DNA from: a virus
Strand: one strand, 5' to 3'
Length of the DNA: 38,153 nt
Virus record (IMG/VR): IMGVR_UViG_3300005600_000052
Coordinates: 1 to 38,153 of that record
The notes beneath the pieces are model-generated. The model made no database searches and was not told the origin of the DNA. It was given only the letters and a program-made list of their open reading frames with translations. Below, piece after piece: positions 29,052 through 37,388 of the stretch (the first letter of the stretch is position 1; each line of letters starts with the position of its first letter). A program made the translations under genes and the position numbers.

Positions 29052-31664
29052 ATGGCAACAACCCAGACACAGATCGACATCGTCCTCAACGCCATCAACC
29101 GCGTCAACAACGTGGTCGATCGTGTGTCGCGCCAAGTCAGTGCCCTGAGCACCGCCGAGACCAAAGCCAATCGAACAGGCAGAGTCTTGGCGCGCACCCA
29201 GCGCAGTGTTGACACTGCCTTTGCCCGCACCGCGAGAGCAGCCGCCAAACTGACCGCTGGACTCATTGCAGTCGCTGCCGCTTACGCTGGACTGCGATCC
29301 ATAGACAACCTCTTGGCTCCATCGATCGAGATGGAGCAATTTGAAACCCAATTTGGCGTCCTGTTAGGAAGCTTAGAAGAAGGCCAAAAGCGAGTCGCGG
29401 AGCTGGTCGACTTCGCCGCAGAAACACCCTTTGAACTTCCAGGAGTCATCAGAGCAAGCCGAACACTTGAAACTCTGACAAAAGGCGCACTTAGCACAGG
29501 CGATGGATTGAAGCTGGTCGCCGATGTGGCAGCCGCTACGGGGCAACCCATTGACGAAATCGCCGTCCATGTAGGAAGACTCTACGATGGTCTGCAGAGC
29601 GGACGCCCGGTTGGAGAGTCTGCGATGCGACTCCAGGAGTTGGGAATCATCAGCGGTGAAACTCGCAACAAGATCGAGGACCTGCAGAAAGAAGGGAAAA
29701 AAGGTCCAGAGGTATGGGATGAGCTATCCGGAAGCCTTCAACGGTTTTCGGGCATCACCAATGCCCTCAGCTTAACGGCAGGTGTTCAGATCACCAACAT
29801 TGCCGACAACTTTTACAAACTCCGCACTGCTCTCTTCTCAGACGTCCGAGATGCGTTGACACCTCGCCTGGTTCAGCTCAACGAACAACTGGATAAGCTG
29901 GCCAATAGTGAAAAAATCAAACAAATAGGCACCAACATCGCCAGCATCTTCGAGATGGTGATCGACGCCTACCAAAACGATCAGCTCGATGACCTCATCG
30001 TCCTAAGCCTCAAAGCCGCTTACGAACAAGCCTCCAACTTTTTCCGCAAAACATTCAGTGCCGACGTGGATTGGTATGCGGCACTGATCAAAAACAAAGC
30101 CCTCCGCGCATTCCTTGAAGCTCCGATTGATTTTGCGTTCTGGATGAGGGGGCTGGCCAATGAGGGCGGCATGTTCTTTATTTCCGTATGGGAGACAGTC
30201 ACGTCCACGCTGGTGGAGAATGTAGAATACTACGCGGACAAGTTGATTCATACGCTTAAGCAAAAAGCTACTGACTTCGTCAACTACTTCATTCAGCGAC
30301 TTACCCAGCAAATCAACGGCGTCCTGCGAGTTTTGAATTTGTTGCCAGGTGTGACCGTTTCGCCATTTGCAGACATCAAGCCACTTGAAGGTCCTGGAGC
30401 GTTTGAAGGACAAATACCGCTCGCCCCCATGGAAAAATGGGTCCAAGTAAGCGAGAAAAACGGGAGAGAACTTGAAAATATCCTCCAAAAATTGGAAGCA
30501 GCCAACGGGAAAGCTAAAGCCGTATTGCTTCCACAGGAGCAAAATCTCGAAGTCATAAAGGAGCAGGTTTCTTATACGGAGCAGTTGAGTAAGTGGTATG
30601 AAAATTACGTACAAAAGATCCAAGCAAACAAGATCAACTTAGAAGCCCAAAAGGGTGCAATTATCGAAAACGCACCCAAACCAACACCGGGCTCAGTTAG
30701 TGATGGGAAGAAAAAGGATGGTCGAGAAGTAGAAATTAAAGACCGATTTCAGCAACTAGGAGACGATCTTCAAGTCATCGCCCAGGATATGAGCGCCGTC
30801 ATGGCAGCCCCATTTGAGGGCATGTTCTACGGCGTTTCACAGTCCATTCAAGGACTGATCATGCAAACAATGACCTGGAAGGACGCCCTGAAGAGTGTCG
30901 GTTCAGCAATTCTTGGCAGCGTCGTTTCAGCGATCGCATCCATGGCCGCCGCCTGGTTGACGAGTCAGCTCATGATGGCGATCGGTATGCAATCGCTTGC
31001 CACTGCGACCACAACGTCATCCGCAGCAATGGGAACATCTTTGGCAGCCGCCTGGCTGCCAGCCGCTATCTCCGCAAGCATTGCCACCTTTGGTGGGGCA
31101 GCCGCAGCCGGATCGGCAGCGTTTACGCTCGCCATGTTATCCGGATCGGCATCGGCAGTGCTATTCGGAGGCCTGGCAAGCGCTGCGCTTGGTGGTATCA
31201 CCGCCGCCAGCGCTGCCAGTCGCGGCTACGCCACAGGCGGCCTTGTCACAGGAGGCGAGCAACAAATAACGATCAACGAAAATGGCCAGGAATACGTCGT
31301 TAACCACGCAGGCACCCAAAAGCACCTGACACTCCTGGAGATGATTAACCATGGAGCCACCACCACCGACATCATCACGAAGCTGGTATCCGACAACTTC
31401 AGCCATGCAAGCGCCCTGGACATTGTCAACAACACCGCAACCTTTGAGCCCATCGGCAGGGACGCCCTGCCGCGCGTCCGCGACAACGCGACGCCCATGA
31501 ACAACCTCCGCGCCCCATCCACCAACGCCACACACGGATCCAAACTCAACGTCGCAATCTTCGACCGAAAACAACAATTCAAAGAGTGGCTCCGGAGCAG
31601 CGAAGGCCGACGTGCCTACATTGACATGGCCCGGACCAATAAAGTGGAGCTTGGTCTGACATGA
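29052..31664 (+). CDS. Tape measure protein
   Basis: 870 residues, the longest gene here. The N-terminal 200 residues match tape measure family starts (TQTQIDIVLNAINRVNNVVD, EQFETQFGVLLGSLEEGQKR, TLTKGALSTGDGLK). The middle has helices; about 580-740 is Ala/Gly-rich hydrophobic (MAAAWLTSQLMMAIG). The C-terminal part holds NHAGTQKHLTLLEMINHG. At 1.5 A per residue, the known rule, the tail would be near 130 nm. It sets tail length and is ejected during infection. Residues about 802-812 come from a hairpin element. Confidence 0.85.
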   Translation: MATTQTQIDIVLNAINRVNNVVDRVSRQVSALSTAETKANRTGRVLARTQRSVDTAFARTARAAAKLTAGLIAVAAAYAGLRSIDNLLAPSIEMEQFETQFGVLLGSLEEGQKRVAELVDFAAETPFELPGVIRASRTLETLTKGALSTGDGLKLVADVAAATGQPIDEIAVHVGRLYDGLQSGRPVGESAMRLQELGIISGETRNKIEDLQKEGKKGPEVWDELSGSLQRFSGITNALSLTAGVQITNIADNFYKLRTALFSDVRDALTPRLVQLNEQLDKLANSEKIKQIGTNIASIFEMVIDAYQNDQLDDLIVLSLKAAYEQASNFFRKTFSADVDWYAALIKNKALRAFLEAPIDFAFWMRGLANEGGMFFISVWETVTSTLVENVEYYADKLIHTLKQKATDFVNYFIQRLTQQINGVLRVLNLLPGVTVSPFADIKPLEGPGAFEGQIPLAPMEKWVQVSEKNGRELENILQKLEAANGKAKAVLLPQEQNLEVIKEQVSYTEQLSKWYENYVQKIQANKINLEAQKGAIIENAPKPTPGSVSDGKKKDGREVEIKDRFQQLGDDLQVIAQDMSAVMAAPFEGMFYGVSQSIQGLIMQTMTWKDALKSVGSAILGSVVSAIASMAAAWLTSQLMMAIGMQSLATATTTSSAAMGTSLAAAWLPAAISASIATFGGAAAAGSAAFTLAMLSGSASAVLFGGLASAALGGITAASAASRGYATGGLVTGGEQQITINENGQEYVVNHAGTQKHLTLLEMINHGATTTDIITKLVSDNFSHASALDIVNNTATFEPIGRDALPRVRDNATPMNNLRAPSTNATHGSKLNVAIFDRKQQFKEWLRSSEGRRAYIDMARTNKVELGLT
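31456..31490 (+). repeat. Hairpin element, type B, inside the tape measure gene
   Basis: GGCAGGGACGCCCTGCCGCG then CGTCCGCGACAACGCG. It is closely similar to the copy at 22432-22472 and is read in frame as GRDALPRVRDNA near the C-terminus of the tape measure. Confidence 0.6.
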
Positions 31665-34021
31665 GCAACTTAATCCCCCACATAGGTTCCATGCCAGGCG
31701 GATCACTCACCGCCGAGCAAGCAGCCGCGCAGCTCGCCGAACAGGCCGCAGTGCCCACCTTGTTTCCTTACGAGATCGATGCCAACCCAATCCTAACTGG
31801 ACGATATCGAACACAAATCGACTACGAAAAACGAGGCAGCGAAGACCGCACTCCCTTTGACGACCAAATCCGCTACCGCCTCCAAAGCTCCTGGACCCTA
31901 AACGAAACCCAAGCCCAGGACCTGCGTGAGAAACTGGAATCCCTCCGCACCAAGACAGTACGCATGCCCATGTGGCCACATGCCACCAACGCGGCAACCA
32001 TCACCCAGGGCGACACCACCATTACCGTCGACGACTTACCGGGGGACTGGAATTGTGCAACAATTCTGGTTTGGCAGGATTGGAACACCTATGACATACT
32101 CACCGTGGCCAGTGTGCCGACAGGCAACACTATCGCGCTTGCAACCTACCCAACCAAGAGCTACGCCGACGCTACGGTCATGCCGCTGCGCGATGGATAT
32201 CTCCAAGGATTGCCATCTGTCCGAGGACTGAACGCATCCGACGCGTGGGCCGAGTTCGATTTCCTTGAAAACTACGGCAACCAACTCCAGACCGGACTCC
32301 ACACAGCCCCGACCATGTTCAGGGGGCGGCCTGTCTTTGACTTCCTGATCGATTGGGACGAACCGACAGAAAGCTGGGAAGACAACGTGGAGATCCAGGA
32401 ACTTGGATTTGGGAATCCACTCAAACTATCCGAGGCCGATCTCACGATCCGACGCCACGCCATGACGCTGGACCTGGAAGGCGAAGAACTGACCCGCTTC
32501 TGGGGACTTTATCAGGAATGCTTGGGCAGATATCGCGCCGCATGGCTGCCGAGCTACCGCACCAATCACCGTCTTGCTGCCGACATCACAGCCTACGCTC
32601 GCGAGATCCGGATCGAAGCTGCGAACCTGGTGGACACCCTGAACACGCGCGCCTCCACAAAATACATCGCCGTCATCACCGACAACGGAGCCTACGCAGC
32701 CGAGATCCTGAAAGTGGTTAAAGAGGGTGATGTGGAAGTGTTGAGCCTCTCCGATGCCATACCCGAAGCAGTCACAAAGCAAGCTGGAATTGTCTGCCAC
32801 CTGGACTTGGTGAGATTTGCAGAAGAAGAAGTCGCCATCCAATACGTCACCCCGACGGCGGCAAAAGCCGGTCTCAACATGATCGAGCTACCCTTCGAAT
32901 ATGAGGGAAGCTTCATGGAACAAACCCACGTTCAGACTCTCGACGTGGCCGATACCTTCGTGGGGCCCGCACTCAAGCGTGCCAAGAGAATCAGCCTTCA
33001 AAACGACACTGGGTTCAACCTGGAACTGCGACGAGCCGACGACACCGCCAACACCATCCGGCTCCAACTCGGTCAAGCCATCACGTTGCGTTGTGACACC
33101 TCCGACGAATTCCAAATCCGTCGAGAAGACCAGGTGGCCGAAGCGCTCAAGGTATCATTCACGATCGACACGGTTTCAGAACGACACCCGGTTTGGCTCT
33201 ACAAGTTTTCACCCGTCAATGCTGCCAGCGACTTCACGGAACGCTTTTTCACGTCCCACCGCAAATCGTTTACCATTGGGGTAAACACTTTTTCACCGGC
33301 CCATATCAACCACGGAAGCATTCGACGCACCCTGGAACTCACCGAAGACCAGCTCGACCTGGAGATGATCATTCCGGATGAAGAGGATCAACTCTGGGAT
33401 CTTTTGGACGAACGCAATCCGGAACTGATCCAGCTCACAATTTATGAAACTGACTACTACGCTCCGGATCTGACCAATGAAATCCACACCGGATTGATCA
33501 AGAAAGTCAGCAACGACCAAGACCTACGATTGACATTTACCGTGGGCAGCCGATGGAACTGGGGCGACCCATTGAGCCGCAACAAACTCTCCCGTCGATG
33601 CCGACACCAGCTTTTTAATACCGGATGCACACTCCTTGAAACCAACTTTCAGGAGACCGGAACCATCACGGAAATCACAACGGACGCCGACGGATGGCCG
33701 ATCGTTAAATGCACCCTGACCGGCAGCCGGGCCGCTGGTTGGTTTGCGGGCGGCAAGATCACCGTCGGCAACGAGATTCGGAGCTGCGCCGACGATATCC
33801 GCGAAGGATTAACCGTGGTGCTCTACATGACGCTGCCCTTCAAAAAAGCGGTAGTAGGCGACGCCATCACCGTCACCGCAGGCTGCGACAAATCCTTCGA
33901 CACCTGCATCAATAAATTTGCCAACGCAAACAACTTTGGAGGCATGCCCTACATGCCCAACGAAAACCCAACCCTAAAAGCCATGGAAGTCCCCACCCAG
34001 GACCTCGGCGGAAAGAAATAA
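31661..34021 (+). CDS. Distal tail/hub protein with C-terminal DUF2163 domain
   Basis: 786 residues. The N-terminal 150 (GRYRTQIDYEKRGSEDRTPF, LESLRTKTVRMPMWPHAT) is a distal-tail-type beta domain, seen again around 200-300 (WEDNVEIQELGFGNPLKLSE). About 440-505 carries the domain shared with the 89-aa protein at 22159. About 545-770 matches the DUF2163 hub family, ending CDKSFDTCINKFANANNFGG. DUF2163 proteins form the ring at the tail tip in gene transfer agents and siphophages. Overlaps the tape measure gene by ATGA (31661-31664). Confidence 0.75.
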   Translation: MSNLIPHIGSMPGGSLTAEQAAAQLAEQAAVPTLFPYEIDANPILTGRYRTQIDYEKRGSEDRTPFDDQIRYRLQSSWTLNETQAQDLREKLESLRTKTVRMPMWPHATNAATITQGDTTITVDDLPGDWNCATILVWQDWNTYDILTVASVPTGNTIALATYPTKSYADATVMPLRDGYLQGLPSVRGLNASDAWAEFDFLENYGNQLQTGLHTAPTMFRGRPVFDFLIDWDEPTESWEDNVEIQELGFGNPLKLSEADLTIRRHAMTLDLEGEELTRFWGLYQECLGRYRAAWLPSYRTNHRLAADITAYAREIRIEAANLVDTLNTRASTKYIAVITDNGAYAAEILKVVKEGDVEVLSLSDAIPEAVTKQAGIVCHLDLVRFAEEEVAIQYVTPTAAKAGLNMIELPFEYEGSFMEQTHVQTLDVADTFVGPALKRAKRISLQNDTGFNLELRRADDTANTIRLQLGQAITLRCDTSDEFQIRREDQVAEALKVSFTIDTVSERHPVWLYKFSPVNAASDFTERFFTSHRKSFTIGVNTFSPAHINHGSIRRTLELTEDQLDLEMIIPDEEDQLWDLLDERNPELIQLTIYETDYYAPDLTNEIHTGLIKKVSNDQDLRLTFTVGSRWNWGDPLSRNKLSRRCRHQLFNTGCTLLETNFQETGTITEITTDADGWPIVKCTLTGSRAAGWFAGGKITVGNEIRSCADDIREGLTVVLYMTLPFKKAVVGDAITVTAGCDKSFDTCINKFANANNFGGMPYMPNENPTLKAMEVPTQDLGGKK

Positions 34022-34023
34022 TC

Positions 34024-34563
34024 ATGAGCAAAGACAAACAAGAGAATGCAGATGCCTCTACCAAAGAGGTGGCCCCCATCACTACAAAACCTGAAACCAA
34101 GGCAGACCCCACGCGCCCATTCGAAACTGAAGGGCAGGTCAAACGCTTGGAAGAAATCGCACAGCTTTGGTTCGGGACACCATTCCTGACCAATACCCAA
34201 ATCGTGGGCAAAGGTGTTGACTGTGTCCGCTTGCCTGTCTGCATCCTGGTATCATGCGGGGCGCTCCCGCAAGACTTCACCTGGCCAGCCTACGGGAGCC
34301 TGGCACCCAAGGAGGTCAACTGGAAAGCCATCAAAGCAGGCATCGACGAACACGGCTTCGAAGAAGTCAAAGACCTGGATAAACTCCAGCCTGGCGACCT
34401 CTTGGTCTTTTCGATCGGAAAAGAAGAAACCGTCCACCTGGGGCTACACCTCAGCGACGGATTCGCCCACGTCATGCCCAGCCACACCGCCCGCCGCGAC
34501 GCCCTGACTGCCACCTGGAAAAAGCGACTCAAATCAGCCTGGCGCCCCACAAAAACCAAGTAG
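34024..34563 (+). CDS. NlpC/P60 cell wall peptidase of the tail tip
   Basis: 179 residues. The N-terminal 35 are polar; the core has the catalytic Cys C67 in GKGVDCVRLPVCIL, His H138 in EETVHLGLHLSDGFAH, and a possible third polar residue at H149 or H154. NlpC/P60 enzymes cut peptide cross-links in peptidoglycan and, in tails, help penetrate the wall. The Ser/Gly after the usual DC is replaced by Val-Arg. The gene's TAG stop is supplied by the hairpin element at 34560. Confidence 0.75.
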   Translation: MSKDKQENADASTKEVAPITTKPETKADPTRPFETEGQVKRLEEIAQLWFGTPFLTNTQIVGKGVDCVRLPVCILVSCGALPQDFTWPAYGSLAPKEVNWKAIKAGIDEHGFEEVKDLDKLQPGDLLVFSIGKEETVHLGLHLSDGFAHVMPSHTARRDALTATWKKRLKSAWRPTKTK

Positions 34564-34597
34564 CCGCCTTCGCCAGAAGGTGGCACACCAAACGCAT
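34560..34597 (+). repeat. Hairpin element, type A, providing a stop codon
   Basis: GTAGCCGCCTTCGCCAGAAG then GTGGCACACCAAACGC. Stem CCGCCTTC/GAAGGTGG (8 bp, one G-T), loop GCCA. The TAG at 34561-34563 is the stop of the NlpC/P60 gene. Confidence 0.65.
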
Positions 34598-34602
34598 CCA
34601 CT

Positions 34603-35088
34603 ATGCAACCAGATCCCCGCAAACAGTACGCAGGCCCAAAAGTCCGCATAGCCCTCTTCCGAGGGCGCGGGCTTATGTCCGCCATGATCCGCTGGCAAAC
34701 CTGGAGCGACTACAGCCACGCCGCGATTGTCTTGCCTGATGGCTCCATCATCGAAGCCTGGCAAGGCCTCGGGGCAGGCGTTCGCCGCAAATGGGTCGAA
34801 GACTGGGACGGCATCGACGTGTTCGATGTGGATTGGTTGTCCAAAGAGAAATCCGCAGCAGTGGAAGCATTCGCCCGTCAGCAAATTGGCAAGCGCTACG
34901 ACTATCTTGGCGTGCTGCGGTTCCTAAATCGCCGCAAGGTCATCTCAAATGGGAAATGGTTTTGCAGTGAGCTAGTGTTTGAAGCATTCATGCTGGAGGG
35001 AATTGACCTTTTGGCACGCACCAACTCCAGCCGAGTTAGCCCTGGACTACTGGCAAGATCCCCACTGCTGCGAAGAATTCCGTTTTAA
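34603..35088 (+). CDS. Circularly permuted NlpC/P60 (YiiX/papain-like) protein
   Basis: 161 residues. In this family the order of catalytic residues is reversed: His first (H39 in DYSHAAIVLPDG), a Glu near E51 (IIEAWQG), and Cys later (C121 in KWFCSELVFEAF). It is related to YiiX/permuted papain-like amidases. It lies next to the canonical NlpC/P60 gene, so the tail tip may carry two different wall- or bond-cutting enzymes. Substrate not determinable here. Confidence 0.75.
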   Translation: MQPDPRKQYAGPKVRIALFRGRGLMSAMIRWQTWSDYSHAAIVLPDGSIIEAWQGLGAGVRRKWVEDWDGIDVFDVDWLSKEKSAAVEAFARQQIGKRYDYLGVLRFLNRRKVISNGKWFCSELVFEAFMLEGIDLLARTNSSRVSPGLLARSPLLRRIPF

Positions 35089-35091
35089 AAA

Positions 35092-35119
35092 CCTCCGCGC
35101 CTCTGCGTCTCTAGCGCAG
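35092..35119 (+). repeat. CTGCG-type short tandem motif in an intergenic gap
   Basis: CCTCCGCGCCTCTGCGTCTC then TAGCGCAG: 9-nt period, between the permuted NlpC/P60 gene and the tail tip gene. Same class as 15430-15458. Confidence 0.5.
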
Positions 35120-35138
35120 CGGGCGTGACAACAAAACC

Positions 35139-37385
35139 ATGGCAAGCCCCACCACAACGCCACCACGCCCAACCCGACAAGAATCCCGGCACCTCTTCGG
35201 ACTCGCGCCGCAAGCGTTCCCGACCGACCAGGTCAGCCAGGCATTGCCGGTATTCTGGGGCCGCCGGTATCTCTCCGGAATCTACCTGACCCCCATATTC
35301 AACGACTCAGCCGAAGCAATCAAAGAGCGCGTCAAGACCGGCAAAAAGTCCTCCACCATCATTCAAGGCTACAACTATTTTGGAACCTATGCCCTGGGGA
35401 TATGTCTCTGTGAGATCACCGAAGTGGAGCAAATCATCTACCAGGAGAACGCCATTCTCGAAGCCGCCGAAACACCGGTCAACTCAAACACCCCACTCAC
35501 CATCACCACCGGGGTCGGCGACTTCGTGCTCTACCCAGGAGGAACAACCCAACCAGCCCCGACCGAACTCACCGACCTGGGCACACAACCTGGCTATCGG
35601 AGCATGGCCTATGTGATTTGCAACAATCTGGCGTTTGGAAATTCACCATCACCGCCCAATCTGCAATTCCTGGTTAAACGTCAACCGAACATCCTCACAC
35701 TGGACGCCCACCACGTCGACGGAGACGCCGTTTTGGCTGAAGTGCTCTACGACTTACTGACAAGCACCACCTACGGACTGCGCATCGATACAGCAAAGAT
35801 CGAAACAAGCACATTCGAAACGATCGGCAACGCCATGATCGCCGAAGGCCACGGCTTGAGCCCATACCTTGACGAAGACACAACAGCACGGCAACTCATT
35901 GGAGACCTCCTGGAATACTCAGACCTGGCCATAACAGAAACAGCCGATCACAAACTCCAGTTAGTCCGGATCCGAAACCTGACAGCCCGCACGATCGACA
36001 GCAACGATCTCCTGGATCGATTGGTCAAAGAACCCGAAAGCTGGTCAGAAACCTTTGTGGAAACCCGCGTGGAATTCAGCGATCGAGACGCCAAAGGCGA
36101 GAGCCGATCCGTGATCTATCACGACCTGGCAGCCGAAGCCAACGGAGCCCAAAACACCTACCAGGAATTTCGCCGACCATTCATCACTCAGCCCGCGATC
36201 GCATCCGCGCACGCGATAGAAACAGGACGGCTTGGCGGCATTCCTGAAGTGACATTTCAAGGGGAATTAAACAGCAGTCACTCCAATTTAAATCCGGGCG
36301 AGAAGATATTAATAGACACCAACCAGATCGTGGTCCAGTCCGTTGAGATTGCGGGGCCTGGCAGCTCTGGCGTGCGGTTTTCCGGAACACTGGACCGTTC
36401 CTACCTCCGCCGCCGACTGCCAGGCGTGAACGAATACGCCTTCAACCTCACGAAATACCAACCAGCCCCGGCAACATTCCGCATCGCGCAACTACCTGAC
36501 ACCGACTACGGTGGCAAAGTCGACGGATTCTTTGTGGCAGCATCCAGACCAAATCCTGGAATCAATGCAGGGATCCTGCACTGGGGCGATGACCTGAACC
36601 AAGGATGGCGCGAGCAATACCAAATCAACCTCTTTTCACTGGCTGCCAAAATAGGAGCCTGGAGGCACGTCAACGGACGCAATGACGCCCTGGACATCAC
36701 CTTCGACTCCGATCTGGACCAAAGCGAATTCCAGTCCATTGTCTCCAGGGGAGAGCAGCGCCTATTATACGTTGTCACCTGCTACCGCGACGTCATCCCG
36801 CCAAGCACCGACCAGCACTCCGTCAAGACCGTCTGGGCAGTCATCCGGGCGGGATCAACACCAACACCCCACGCTACCGATGCACGCCGTTGGTTGATCG
36901 ACGTGGAGAGCGGTTACAAAGCATCCAAAACCTTTCTCTACAACACCGGAGACGGCAGTGGAAGATTCCCGTGTGAACGAGTGTTCATAGGCCCTGAAGG
37001 AGCCTTTCACAGCATCGCATTCGACAACCGATATTTCGAACGCCTACACCGAAATGATGTCTTCGACACCGAACTTAAACGCCACATCAAACTCCAAACA
37101 AAAACCCCGGCAGCCGTCGAAGACTTCGACACAGCGCCGAGCCACTACTACGACCGCGATGACACCACGATGAACCCGGCTGGCACCTTCGTTTCAGACT
37201 GGAACGCAGGCAGCCCACCGAGCCACAACGTGAACCTTGGAGACAACAGCGGCAGCGATCCATTTCAAGACCTGGCACTGCCGACAACAACAACCAAATA
37301 CCGCGACCCAGCCGACCCAGTAAACGACCCAACGGAAGCACAGGAAACCCTCCTGGAAGCTGGAGTCTACCCAGAAAGAACTTGA
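35139..37385 (+). CDS. Tail tip protein (gpJ-like)
   Basis: 748 residues, a size and position typical of the central tail tip protein that carries the fibre. The N-terminal part (FPTDQVSQALPVFWGRRYLS, CLCEITEVEQIIYQENAI) matches phage tail tip proteins of the gpJ/GTA tip type. The middle (LEYSDLAITETADHKLQLVR) and an Asp/Ser-rich C-terminus (FDTAPSHYYDRDDTTMNPAG) follow. It forms the end of the tail that contacts the host. Confidence 0.7.
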   Translation: MASPTTTPPRPTRQESRHLFGLAPQAFPTDQVSQALPVFWGRRYLSGIYLTPIFNDSAEAIKERVKTGKKSSTIIQGYNYFGTYALGICLCEITEVEQIIYQENAILEAAETPVNSNTPLTITTGVGDFVLYPGGTTQPAPTELTDLGTQPGYRSMAYVICNNLAFGNSPSPPNLQFLVKRQPNILTLDAHHVDGDAVLAEVLYDLLTSTTYGLRIDTAKIETSTFETIGNAMIAEGHGLSPYLDEDTTARQLIGDLLEYSDLAITETADHKLQLVRIRNLTARTIDSNDLLDRLVKEPESWSETFVETRVEFSDRDAKGESRSVIYHDLAAEANGAQNTYQEFRRPFITQPAIASAHAIETGRLGGIPEVTFQGELNSSHSNLNPGEKILIDTNQIVVQSVEIAGPGSSGVRFSGTLDRSYLRRRLPGVNEYAFNLTKYQPAPATFRIAQLPDTDYGGKVDGFFVAASRPNPGINAGILHWGDDLNQGWREQYQINLFSLAAKIGAWRHVNGRNDALDITFDSDLDQSEFQSIVSRGEQRLLYVVTCYRDVIPPSTDQHSVKTVWAVIRAGSTPTPHATDARRWLIDVESGYKASKTFLYNTGDGSGRFPCERVFIGPEGAFHSIAFDNRYFERLHRNDVFDTELKRHIKLQTKTPAAVEDFDTAPSHYYDRDDTTMNPAGTFVSDWNAGSPPSHNVNLGDNSGSDPFQDLALPTTTTKYRDPADPVNDPTEAQETLLEAGVYPERT

Positions 37386-37388
37386 GCC

